Below the pieces are notes generated by a model. The model was not told the origin of the DNA. It did no database searches and saw only the letters and a program-made list of their open reading frames with translations. Positions 1-7,608 of a stretch of DNA of 13,444 bases are shown here, in pieces. The stretch is from Ekhidna sp. (lineage in GTDB: Bacteria; Bacteroidota; Bacteroidia; Cytophagales; Cyclobacteriaceae). The first letter of the stretch is position 1. The number at the start of each line of letters is the position of its first letter. The translations under genes were made by a program, and so were the position numbers. The stretch spans positions 1 to 13,444 of the forward strand of contig JABSPG010000049.1 in assembly GCA_013214445.1 (NCBI GenBank), read 5' to 3'.

Positions 1-903
1 AACGTTTTCATACACCTCCCCATGGTTGGACATGGATCCCTGATATTGACCGTAGTTATTTGGAGGATTGCCAGGAGGCAAACCAGAAATCTCGTAACCT
101 TCTATCCTTTGGTATTCTAGCTCGTTGAGGTATTGGCCTCCGATTTTCACTGTTCCCTTCTCTCCGAAAACGGTAAGCGAGCCTTCCATATTACCACCAT
201 AGCTATTGGTAGTATAATTGATTGTACCTAGTGCTCCATTATAGAATTCCAAAATGGCCACACCATGATCTTCAAACTCCACAATACCATCATGTATGTA
301 ATTTCCATTGAACCCATGAGCATTTCTTACATCTCCAATCATCCAATACAAGAGATCAACAAAATGACTAAACTGTGTAAACAAAGATCCTCCATCGAGA
401 GCTTGAGTCCCTTTCCAGGAGTTCTCATAATACTGTGGATTTCTATTCCAAAAGCAGTTAAGCTGTACACTCAAAATCTTTCCAAAGCGACCCTCATCAA
501 TTGCTCTCTTCACCGCGTCAACGGGAGGATTAAAACGATTTTGCTTCACTATAAAGAGTCTCTTATTTGCCTTCAGTGATTCACTGATCATCTTTCCACA
601 GTCATCAACACTTAGTGCCATCGGTTTCTCACACAGTACATGTTTCCCAGCCCTTAATGAGGCTACTGTATGCTCAAAATGAAGACCATTGGGAGAACAT
701 ACACTAATCACATCTGCCTCAGTTTTTTGCAAAAGTTCATCAACATTCTTGAAGCTATTGACGGAATACTTTTCACCAAATGTTGCTAGTTTCTCATCAT
801 CTATATCACATACATCAGCAAGCTCTCCTTTATTCTCAATATGCTCTGCATGACGACCTCCTATCCTACCACAACCAATGATTGCGAACTTTATTTTTCC
901 CAT
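1..903 (-). CDS. Gfo/Idh/MocA family sugar-nucleotide dehydrogenase, 3' end cut by window edge
   Basis: This is a cytoplasmic NAD(P)-dependent oxidoreductase, most likely acting on a nucleotide sugar for the polysaccharide. Only 301 residues are in the window, and the C-terminus runs off the left edge. The N-terminus has a Rossmann dinucleotide site, FAIIGCGRIGGRHAEHI (residues 6-22). The family's CEKPMAL motif follows at 91-97 with the conserved lysine at 93. A WbpB/WlbA-like segment, DGGSLFTQFSHFVDLLYW, lies at 170-187 with the expected active-site histidine at 180. WbpB/WlbA enzymes oxidise UDP-GlcNAcA at C3 and are about 315 residues long, so perhaps 15-40 residues are missing. That substrate is a family analogy and is not proven here. 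The ATG at 901-903 lies inside the end of the upstream Wzz-type gene (13-base overlap), which suggests co-translation. No clear ribosome binding site is visible in the A/T-rich run before it. Confidence 0.9.
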   Translation of the reverse strand, partial: MGKIKFAIIGCGRIGGRHAEHIENKGELADVCDIDDEKLATFGEKYSVNSFKNVDELLQKTEADVISVCSPNGLHFEHTVASLRAGKHVLCEKPMALSVDDCGKMISESLKANKRLFIVKQNRFNPPVDAVKRAIDEGRFGKILSVQLNCFWNRNPQYYENSWKGTQALDGGSLFTQFSHFVDLLYWMIGDVRNAHGFNGNYIHDGIVEFEDHGVAILEFYNGALGTINYTTNSYGGNMEGSLTVFGEKGTVKIGGQYLNELEYQRIEGYEISGLPPGNPPNNYGQYQGSMSNHGEVYENV

Positions 904-1985
904 AAAAAAATTTTTAAAAGAGCGTAACCCACTCCGAATATTCCTCCGACAAGTGTGAACCCTACTAAAATGATTGATTTTTTTGGTTTGGATTTCTCAA
1001 CCGGTACCTTCACGGGCTCCAGTACCGTAAATACAGGAGTATCCTCCTCAATTTGAAGCTTAATTGCTTCCTTCTGTTGTGCTAACTGGTTGTAGATATT
1101 AAATGTAAGATTGTAGACTGACTGCAAGCGCTCCTCTTCCGATCGGACTCTTGCAGAGGTTACATTTTTATTCTTATCTCTATAAGTTGCCAGCCTAATT
1201 TGCGCGTTTTCAAATTCATTTTTCCGTTGTTCATATTCCTTAGTTATTGAATTTAACTGCATCTGACTCTTAGAAATTGCATATTCAGTTACGTACTGAG
1301 TCATGTATTCCTGGGTGAACTGAACCATCTGAGCTGCAGCAACTGGATCCTGCATCTCTACAACAATCTTCACAACATTCAATTTCAGATCCATTTCAAC
1401 ACTAATTCTATTTTTTAGTGATTCAAGCAACTCAGTTTGCTCTTTCGAAATCATCAAAATTTCAATATCATTTCCCGTATTAGACTTAGCTGATTCCTCA
1501 CCTCCAATAAAAAAGCCTATTAATTTTCCAGGGAGCTTTAATGCACTTCCTACTAGACTAGATTTAGCATGTTCAAGAAAAAAATCTGAAAGCTTGATGG
1601 TTGCATTCAAATCCGCGAAGTAAAACTGTTGCTCCATGAGCGTCATCAGAAACGGGGTACTGTGAGAAACGCTTTGATAAAGCTCCGGACTCATGGATCG
1701 TGAGTCTGCACTTCCACCTCCAATATTCACTCCTGCCAGTGATGCTATACCTCCCAAACCATCTAATGGAGATCCGCCAGATCCTGACTCAGCAATTAAA
1801 ACTGAGGATGCCTTGTACTCTTTTGGGGTGGTAAAAGCTATTATGATTCCCAAGAAAATGAAAACAAAAATGAACTTCCCAATATCTAGTTTCCTGCACC
1901 ATATTTTTTTTAGCAGATCAAATAAATCAATCTCATCAGAGTCTAACAATACTGGTTTGTTTTCTTGACCTTTCTCTATCTCCAT
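891..1985 (-). CDS. Wzz-type polysaccharide co-polymerase (chain-length determinant), no kinase domain
   Basis: This inner-membrane protein of 364 residues should regulate chain length and couple polymerisation to export. The PCP topology is clear: a short cytoplasmic N-terminus, a first membrane segment at about 37-52 (FIFVFIFLGIIIAF), and a large periplasmic domain. A charged, glutamine-rich stretch, probably coiled coil, spans about 235-312. The proline-rich turn TVLEPVKVPVEKSKPKK precedes a second membrane segment at about 337-360. The periplasmic start carries a Gly/Ser-rich patch (about 67-92) that is common in Bacteroidota homologues. The protein ends four residues after the second membrane segment, so no BY-kinase domain is fused, and none is seen elsewhere in the window. 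It starts at ATG 1983-1985, 61 bases after the stop of the SLBB export gene, and its end overlaps the dehydrogenase start. The call is firm for the family. Which polymer it controls is inferred from its neighbours. Confidence 0.92.
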   Translation of the reverse strand: MEIEKGQENKPVLLDSDEIDLFDLLKKIWCRKLDIGKFIFVFIFLGIIIAFTTPKEYKASSVLIAESGSGGSPLDGLGGIASLAGVNIGGGSADSRSMSPELYQSVSHSTPFLMTLMEQQFYFADLNATIKLSDFFLEHAKSSLVGSALKLPGKLIGFFIGGEESAKSNTGNDIEILMISKEQTELLESLKNRISVEMDLKLNVVKIVVEMQDPVAAAQMVQFTQEYMTQYVTEYAISKSQMQLNSITKEYEQRKNEFENAQIRLATYRDKNKNVTSARVRSEEERLQSVYNLTFNIYNQLAQQKEAIKLQIEEDTPVFTVLEPVKVPVEKSKPKKSIILVGFTLVGGIFGVGYALLKIFLWEK

Positions 1986-2046
1986 GGTGGTAAAAAAAGC
2001 TTATCGTTTAGAGACTACCAAGCTCTTTTGGCAATCATCAATCATA

Positions 2047-4503
2047 CTAATTTGTAATATTTATAATCTGCAAAATCACCAAGCTAAGCGAAGCTAGGCC
2101 AGATGTGATGCCAAGAACTTCGCCAGTGGTTAGTGGCCTTCTTTTTGGCTTCTCAGGAATAAAAATATCTGCACCGGGTTCGATATTAGGGAACGACTTA
2201 AAAAACAGAAACTTCCTAGTTCTTTCGGCACGCCCATTTGCGTACACCACGTATGATTTCTTAATTCGAGCATTATCGCCAAAACCTCCAGCCAATGAGA
2301 TATAATCCTTAAAATTTGATCCCTTATCATAACTTACTCTTGTGGGATATAAGACCTCACCCCTTACTCTAACAGTCTGCAGTTGCTTCGGTATACTTAA
2401 AACGTCACCATCTTGTAAAATCAGATTGTACTTAGAATTAGGATTTTTCAATGCATCAGCAAGTTGTATTCCCACCCCTTCCTTTGTAAGCCTTTCTGAT
2501 CCCAGATCATTTACAGAATCACGCTTCAACAAAGCATCTAGCTGCTTCTTTCTGTAAAAAGACGCCTTACCCGTCGATGTTGTTTCTGAATCATTTTCTG
2601 CTGAGTAATATAGATCACGAATCAATGATGCACCTTCAGGATATGCAAACTGTGTTAGACCTCCTGCACGTTCAATTACATCCACAAGTTTATCGTTCTC
2701 TGTTTCTAAAGCATAGGTTCCGGGTTTTAGCACTTCACCTTCTATGGTAATCGTTCGTTGGGTTCTGAAAAGCGCTGACGCCTTGATTGTTATAAGATCA
2801 AAAGGCTGAAGCTTAAAGGCTGATGCTGAATCTAATCCCAGATCCTCAGCAATAGAATAATTGAAAATAATTGCAGTTTTAAATTCTTTTGAATCCTTGC
2901 TTACCCTTCTTGCCACTTCTATCGAATTGGTATTCGCACTTGCTTTTAGACCTCCTGAAATAGTTATTAGATCTTCAACAGTTAATTCATCTACGAAAGG
3001 ATACTCTCCTGGATTATTAACTTCTCCCAGAATAGTCACCCTTTTCCGATCTTCTATCTCGAGTATTGTAGGAATTTTAACCAGATCTTCATTCTCTAAG
3101 ACATAATCGATTTTACCATCCAAGACTTCTTGTGTATTGAATGAAACGTTTGAAAACACGAAATCTTTTCTTAACCGTACTATGTTTCCTCGGTCAAGGA
3201 AAGCATCATCACTTACCACTCCAATTTTGAGTAGCGCTGAAAGTGTCATCCCACTTTTTAACTCATAAAATCCTGCATGTTCCACCGCACCTTCAAGCCT
3301 AACTCTGTTAGAATAGTTGGAAGAGACTTTTGAAATATAAATTGAATCACCGTCTTTCAACAAAATATTATTGAGTGCAGAATCAGTAACCGTTATTAAA
3401 GATCTCATTTCACCTTTGCTTCTATGAATAGTAACATGTTCATCATAGCCTTCTGCATTAGTGCCGCCAGAGTATGAGACTAAGTCCATAAAAGACTCTC
3501 CCTGAATCAATTCATATATTGCAGGTTGCTTTACCTTACCAGAATATACCACCCGATTCATAAATGATTTGACAACCAAAACATCGCCATCTCTTAAAAT
3601 TGGATTGTTTGAAACATCGCCATCATAGAAATATCTATAGATGTCCAGTTCTGCAATTTTTTCACCTGATCTGATCACCTCCACTGATCGCATAGAACCT
3701 TTGGAACTTGGACCTCCTGCTTCATAGAGAACATTAAATGCAGAGGAAAAAGAAGAAACCACGTATGTCCCTGGTCTTTGCACATTTCCAACCACGTTTA
3801 CAGAAATGGTTTTAATGTCTCCTAGAGAAATTTCTACGAATGTATTAGGCTTACTCCCCTTCATCCCAGAATAAATGGATGATAATGTGCTAAATACTCT
3901 ACTTCGTGCCGCTTTTATCGAGATTCCACCAACACTAATGGGACCTATACCCTTTAAAAAAATTTTACCGTCTGGACTTACTAATTCCTGATAGGTGAAT
4001 TCAGATGCTCCAAAGACATCTATTAGTAGTTCATCACCGGGACCAAGAACGTAATTATCCGGAGTTGCAACATTAGATGGGGTCTGAAAGGCTAAAGCCG
4101 ACTCAAATATTTCCGTTCCAAATATCTGGAGTTTATTATTATTTCCAGAACTCGTTCTTGCTAGTTCATCGAAAACATCCACTTTATCTTTGGTAAGTGC
4201 TTCACTTCTTAACCTTTCGGAATTAGATCTTAAGGTTTGGCCATTGGTATTGCTTTGAATTTTTTGAATACGCGCTCTAAGTTTACTTGCTTGATCTGCA
4301 GACATGCCCCTTTGTCTTGCTAAAAGCTCAAGTTGTTGAATAGTAAGCCCAGAATCTTCTGCCTTTTTAGCATAAGCTTGGATTTGAGCATCTTCTAGTT
4401 GATCAACATCAACTTTAGATAAATCACTAATATTTTGAGAATAGAGGCTGAGGGTTATTAAGAAAAAAATGATATAAACTAGCCCCTTAAAAATTTTATG
4501 CAT
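2047..4503 (-). CDS. Multi-SLBB outer-membrane polysaccharide export protein (Wza/OPX family)
   Basis: This is the channel-type export component of the capsule or exopolysaccharide machinery. Numbered from the ATG at 4501-4503 (818 residues), it has a signal peptide at 1-22 (MHKIFKGLVYIIFFLITLSL, then YSQ) with no lipobox cysteine. A Poly_export domain follows at about 150-228 (YVLGPGDELLIDVFG). Six SLBB-like units begin near 235, 317, 400, 487, 583 and 709, recognised by repeats such as VVGNVQRPGTY, ILGEVNNPGEY, IEGEVLKPGTY and RVRGEVLYP, each followed by an AGG/SGG-type turn. A hydrophobic C-terminal segment lies at about 795-815. E. coli Wza has about 380 residues and few SLBB units, so this is the long form seen in Bacteroidota. 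A longer reading from TTG at 4519-4521 adds six residues. I prefer the ATG because the signal peptide then looks standard and a promoter-like box sits just upstream. Confidence 0.93.
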   Translation of the reverse strand: MHKIFKGLVYIIFFLITLSLYSQNISDLSKVDVDQLEDAQIQAYAKKAEDSGLTIQQLELLARQRGMSADQASKLRARIQKIQSNTNGQTLRSNSERLRSEALTKDKVDVFDELARTSSGNNNKLQIFGTEIFESALAFQTPSNVATPDNYVLGPGDELLIDVFGASEFTYQELVSPDGKIFLKGIGPISVGGISIKAARSRVFSTLSSIYSGMKGSKPNTFVEISLGDIKTISVNVVGNVQRPGTYVVSSFSSAFNVLYEAGGPSSKGSMRSVEVIRSGEKIAELDIYRYFYDGDVSNNPILRDGDVLVVKSFMNRVVYSGKVKQPAIYELIQGESFMDLVSYSGGTNAEGYDEHVTIHRSKGEMRSLITVTDSALNNILLKDGDSIYISKVSSNYSNRVRLEGAVEHAGFYELKSGMTLSALLKIGVVSDDAFLDRGNIVRLRKDFVFSNVSFNTQEVLDGKIDYVLENEDLVKIPTILEIEDRKRVTILGEVNNPGEYPFVDELTVEDLITISGGLKASANTNSIEVARRVSKDSKEFKTAIIFNYSIAEDLGLDSASAFKLQPFDLITIKASALFRTQRTITIEGEVLKPGTYALETENDKLVDVIERAGGLTQFAYPEGASLIRDLYYSAENDSETTSTGKASFYRKKQLDALLKRDSVNDLGSERLTKEGVGIQLADALKNPNSKYNLILQDGDVLSIPKQLQTVRVRGEVLYPTRVSYDKGSNFKDYISLAGGFGDNARIKKSYVVYANGRAERTRKFLFFKSFPNIEPGADIFIPEKPKRRPLTTGEVLGITSGLASLSLVILQIINITN

Positions 4504-4525
4504 GCCAAGTTTATTAAACAATATG

Positions 4526-4533
4526 CAAAGCTA
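4526..4533 (-). promoter_or_regulatory. Candidate Bacteroidota-type -7 box (TAGCTTTG) for the export operon
   Basis: On the minus strand the bases read TAGCTTTG, an exact match to the Bacteroidota sigma-factor consensus TAnnTTTG. The box lies 22 bases before the ATG of the SLBB export gene, which would give a very short leader. No convincing -33 TTG is seen at the usual spacing, so this is only a candidate. An 8-base match can arise by chance in AT-rich DNA. Confidence 0.45.
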
Positions 4534-4649
4534 TAAACTATGGTTGAATTAGAAATTTTTATTTCAAAATGAAAAATTGTCCTTATAACCCTTGATCTGA
4601 TTAATAACGGAGGATTAGTATAGGATAAGCTGCTAATTAATTGCTCTGC

Positions 4650-4667
4650 AATACCTTTTCAGGTATT
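4650..4667. repeat. Short inverted repeat, 7-base arms with 4-base loop
   Basis: AATACCT, TTTC, AGGTATT forms a perfect 7-base stem. No T-run follows on the plus strand, and on the minus strand the hairpin is followed by GCAGAG. It therefore does not look like a standard terminator for either neighbour. It may be an operator or a chance AT-rich repeat. Confidence 0.35.
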
Positions 4668-4825
4668 CTTTAGTCTAAAAAAAATGTTGTCTGAATTCGT
4701 GAGATCCAGACATCAAGCGTTTAGTGCGAAGTAATTATCGCCATTGAGACAAATGAAAGTTTTGATTATAAAAATGTTCCTTAAGGAGAGCAAAACAGAT
4801 CCCCAGACTAAAGCAAAGCATACAC

Positions 4826-6128
4826 TTACCATATAGCGGCAGGGTTTCCTTTGCTCCACGTACGTAAGTCTTTTTTTAATTCACGCACAATCTCAGGACT
4901 CTCATCAAATAAATTTCTTTGTTCAGAAATGTCATTTTCCAAGTTGTAAAGTTCATTTGTTCTGTTTAAAAGTTTTAATTGCCCTTTATTATCGCGTCCC
5001 TAAAGTATAATGTTCGCTCTTTATTAAAACCTTCCCTCATTTGTTGAACAAGACTTATTCCATGAGTTTCTTCATTGGCATCCTTAGATCCGCCAACCAC
5101 TTCGATAATCGTTGGCATTATGTCAAGAGATGAAACTGCTGCATCAACTTTCTTTAGAGAAGAGACTTTAATATCTTTGGGAAGCTTCATAATAAAAGGT
5201 ACCCTGATGCCTCCTTCATAAAGTATCCCCTTGTTACCCTTTAAAATCTCATTTTTGCATGCCTTTGATGCACGAGAACAACCGTTATCACTAAGAAAGA
5301 ATATAAGCGTATTATCATAAATCCCTAAGTCCTTCAAATGATCTGTCAGCCTCTCAATATTGCTGCTGAGATTATTGATAATATAGTTGTATGGATCACT
5401 TGATACACTATCATCGACTTCAAGAGGAGTATGCGGAGCTGAATAACTCAAATAGGCGAAAAATGGCTGATAAGCACTCCTGCTTATAAAATTAATGGAT
5501 GCATCGGTTAACAAATCTGTCATATACTCACAGTAAAGCCTTGGCTCTTGATTCCCTTCAATGACCCAAGGATTAATATAGCTCGCACTTCCATTCAAAA
5601 AACCAAAGAAATAGTCAAATCCATGTTACTGTGGATGATATTTTGGATGCTCGCCCAAATGCCATTTGCCGATCACACTTGTTTGATACCCCAAGGATTT
5701 AAATTTTTTACTTATTGTCTTTTGATTCAATGGAAGTCCATAGGTCTCTATTGGAGTAGATTCTCTTACCCGGTCAGTTATATTGTCGCAAAACCAAAAG
5801 AGTGCTGATGTAATCCTGTCGGGAATGCAGCACGAGAAGGAGCGCAAACTGATAAAGTTACGTATGCCCTATTAAAAACATGTCCATCTTCTACAAGACC
5901 TTGAATTCCAACAGGTAAAAGGGCATCATCTTTTGTGTGAATTGCATAATCTCCGTATCCTAGATCATCAGCGACTATCAACAAGACATTCGGAGTATGC
6001 AATTGAGGCTCAGAAATTTTGTCCTCCTCTAACAAAACGCACTTTTCCCGAACATCTGCTTATTTACATTCAGCGATAAATAGAAGTAAGACACAGAGCA
6101 GATGAAACCATTTGAGTGTGTGTTTCAA
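4826..6128 (-). pseudogene. Broken type I (S1-family) sulfatase, lipoprotein; two nonsense codons and two frameshifts
   Basis: Read across its lesions this is one formylglycine-type sulfatase of about 434 residues, which would cleave sulfate esters from a glycan at the cell envelope. The N-terminus (TTG at 6126-6128) gives a lipoprotein-like signal ending LLLFIAEC, cysteine at codon 21. Next come the metal site NVLLIVADDLGYGD, the modification motif CAPSRAAFPTG, GKWHLG, HTPLEVDD, SDNGC and GGIRVPF. The natural end is ...RTWSKGNPAAIW at 4826. Lesions: TAA at 6060-6062 (codon 23); loss of one base in the T-runs near 5784-5800; TAA at 5626-5628, between HPKYHPQ and HGFDYFFGF in the same frame; loss of one base near 4994-5001. 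Restoring two bases makes 1305, exactly 435 codons with the stop. Every catalytic motif survives, so the inactivation looks recent. Sequencing error could explain the frameshifts but hardly the two TAA codons. Confidence 0.88.
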
Positions 6129-6185
6129 GTTTGACTATTTTGTTTGGTGATATACGGTAAAGTCATCTTTAATGGATTAAGAATA

Positions 6186-6193
6186 TAAATTTG
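6186..6193 (+). promoter_or_regulatory. Candidate -7 box (TAAATTTG) for the plus-strand sulfotransferase
   Basis: TAAATTTG matches the Bacteroidota TAnnTTTG box exactly and lies 28 bases before the ATG at 6222, in the 93-base gap between the divergent sulfatase pseudogene and the sulfotransferase. A transcript would start near 6200. The expected -33 TTG at 19-21 bases upstream is not evident. Confidence 0.5.
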
Positions 6194-6221
6194 CACCTTT
6201 AGAACTTTAATATATTTCTGG

Positions 6222-7130
6222 ATGTCAGGAAATACCAAATCTCTTCCAACTTTCTTCATAGTGGGGGCACATAAATCTGCTACGACCTCCGTTCATGACA
6301 GTTTAGCTCAAATTGAAGGCATATTCATGTCTCCTGTCAAAGAGCCAAGATTTTTTGCCCTTAAGGATGACAATTTAGATTACCGAGGACCTAATGACCC
6401 TGCTTCTAAATGTGACTATCAATCTATTGATGCATACCAAGCACTTTTTGAAAAAGCAAAAGCAGGTGATCAAATTGGAGAGTCATCAACCCTTTACTTA
6501 TATGATGAGCGCGCTCCGGAGAATATTTTAAAGTATGTTCCAGATGCAAGGATCATTGCAATTCTTAGAGATCCGATAAAAAGAGCACATTCCAATTTCA
6601 ACTACAGTGTGATGCTTGGAAGAGAAGATCAAGTAAGTTTTCGGCAAGCGCTGGATAAAGAAGAGGAAAGAATTAGTCTTGGCTGGGGTCCATTTTGGCA
6701 CTACAAGAGAAAAGGACTTTATGGAGATCAATTAGACCGATATTATAAACTATTCGGTCATGAAAGGATCAAGGTGATCAAATATGAAGACTTGCAATCA
6801 TCTTTTGAGAACCAAATTAAGGAAATACTGTCCTTTCTGGACATTCAATTTGACTTGGACATTACTGTACAGCGCCCGGAATCAAATAAGACAAGTGTTC
6901 CCAAGGGATTTGTCTCAAGATTCTTTGTATCAAACAAGACTCTGATTAGGAAAGTAATCCCTACAAGCCTGAGAAAGAGTTTAAATATCCAGAAGCTATA
7001 TTCATCAAAATTATTTGGTAAACCTGATCCGATATCTGAAAATGATGTGGAATATCTGAAAGATTATTATTTATCAGACAGAGTAAAACTTGAATCAAAC
7101 ACGAAGTTGAAATTCAATGATTGGTTATAG
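6222..7130 (+). CDS. PAPS-dependent polysaccharide sulfotransferase
   Basis: This 302-residue cytoplasmic enzyme should transfer sulfate from PAPS to a sugar hydroxyl or amine of the polysaccharide or its lipid-linked precursor. The 5'-phosphosulfate loop is FFIVGAHKSATTSVHDSL (11-28), followed by the substrate-side KEPRFF (40-45). The 3'-phosphate site is IIAILRDPIKRAHSNF (111-126), with the conserved arginine and serine. It belongs to the Sulfotransfer_1/3 superfamily and has typical length. The block GPFWHYKRKGLYGDQLDRYY and an earlier YRGPNDP match the sulfotransferase at 10506-11417 (LWHYKSAGLYSS, YHGPKDQ), so the two are close paralogues. It starts at ATG 6222 with no strong Shine-Dalgarno and sits alone on the plus strand, apart from a decayed sulfotransferase just downstream. 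It is therefore probably transcribed separately from the flanking operons. The exact acceptor cannot be read from sequence. Confidence 0.92.
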   Translation: MSGNTKSLPTFFIVGAHKSATTSVHDSLAQIEGIFMSPVKEPRFFALKDDNLDYRGPNDPASKCDYQSIDAYQALFEKAKAGDQIGESSTLYLYDERAPENILKYVPDARIIAILRDPIKRAHSNFNYSVMLGREDQVSFRQALDKEEERISLGWGPFWHYKRKGLYGDQLDRYYKLFGHERIKVIKYEDLQSSFENQIKEILSFLDIQFDLDITVQRPESNKTSVPKGFVSRFFVSNKTLIRKVIPTSLRKSLNIQKLYSSKLFGKPDPISENDVEYLKDYYLSDRVKLESNTKLKFNDWL

Positions 7131-7154
7131 CTATTATTGCTTTCCGAAATAAAT

Positions 7155-7169
7155 CTTTTGATTCAAAAG
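7155..7169. repeat. Small palindrome CTTTTGA-T-TCAAAAG after the sulfotransferase
   Basis: A perfect 7-base palindrome around a single T, starting 25 bases past the stop at 7130. As a hairpin it would be a weak 6-base A/T-rich stem with loop ATT. It is followed by GCTAAAAC rather than a T-run, so I do not call it a terminator. Confidence 0.3.
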
Positions 7170-7200
7170 GCTAAAACGTATTACCGTGCATGTGTGAACC

Positions 7201-7607
7201 ATGATACACGTAAGTATTTCTGACGAATATAGATTTACTTGGTTTAGGTGGCTAAAGTCGGGAAATTCAGACAAGGTTGTCGGTAAAAAAATGTTCAGAA
7301 AATGCTGGGGTAAGGATTTTGAGTGCTTTGTTGACTATGTCTCGGGATTCGATTTACGGTTCGCTGACAGACACTTAGGCAACAGGCATACTTAATTCCC
7401 GTAAATCTAGATTTAATTGGAAAATTCAAAACCTTAGTTATGATTTTCATAACAGTATTATGCAACTGAATTTACCGATTGAGAGAATGGACACAAAAAT
7501 AACATAGAATTGACTGCAAGGAGTATTATTTACAAAAGATAGAACGAAGAGTAGGAGAGTTATATCAATCCGATATCGAAAGGTTTGGTTACAAATTTGG
7601 CAAAAAA
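7201..7607 (+). pseudogene. Remnant of a family-2 (Sulfotransfer_2-like) sulfotransferase, multiply frameshifted
   Basis: No single frame is open, but consecutive pieces in shifting frames read like the C-terminal two thirds of a Sulfotransfer_2 protein. They are EYRFTWFR (degenerate 3'-phosphate site), KDFECFVDYVSGFDLRFADRH, LIPVNLDLIGKFKT (7392 on), SYDFHNSIMQLNLPIERMDTK (7436-7498), NNIELTARSIIYK (7498-7536) and KIERRVGELYQSDIERFGY (7536-7592). The order and spacing fit known members, which carry an F-x-x-F-V segment before D-x-H, then L-I-G-K-F-E-N-L, and end in L-Y-x-x-D-x-x-x-F-G-Y. Each of the four junctions needs one base restored. The N-terminal PAPS loop is missing: only 70 bases separate this remnant from the previous gene. 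It meets the end of the GH10-like gene head-on at 7609. The family call is from memory of motifs. Confidence 0.65.
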
Positions 7608-7608
7608 A

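Larger units (their letters stand above)
4504..4825. other. Non-coding gap between the SLBB export gene and the broken sulfatase
   Basis: About 320 bases with no credible gene on either strand. I see a promoter-like box for the export gene at 4526-4533 and a 7-base inverted repeat at 4650-4667. The rest is AT-rich, with short stops in all frames. No tRNA, ncRNA or transposon end is recognisable. Confidence 0.6.

Noticed and set aside
265..579. A 104-codon open frame on the plus strand
   Set aside because: It lies wholly antisense to the dehydrogenase, whose own frame carries full family motifs. Its translation shows no domain.
4504..4521. TTG start adding six residues to the SLBB export protein
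   Set aside because: The ATG at 4501-4503 gives a more typical signal peptide. The TTG would lie almost at the predicted transcript start.
4650..4667. Rho-independent terminator for the sulfatase or the export gene
   Set aside because: No T-run follows the hairpin on either strand, and the stem is A/T-rich.
5626..5628. In-frame stop read as a recoded codon (programmed readthrough)
   Set aside because: The same gene has a second stop and two frame losses, so general decay is the simpler explanation. TAA is not a known selenocysteine or pyrrolysine codon.
7201..7395. A 64-codon plus-strand open frame as a real small gene
   Set aside because: It continues in other frames as a sulfotransferase-like sequence, so it is a piece of the remnant rather than a short gene.
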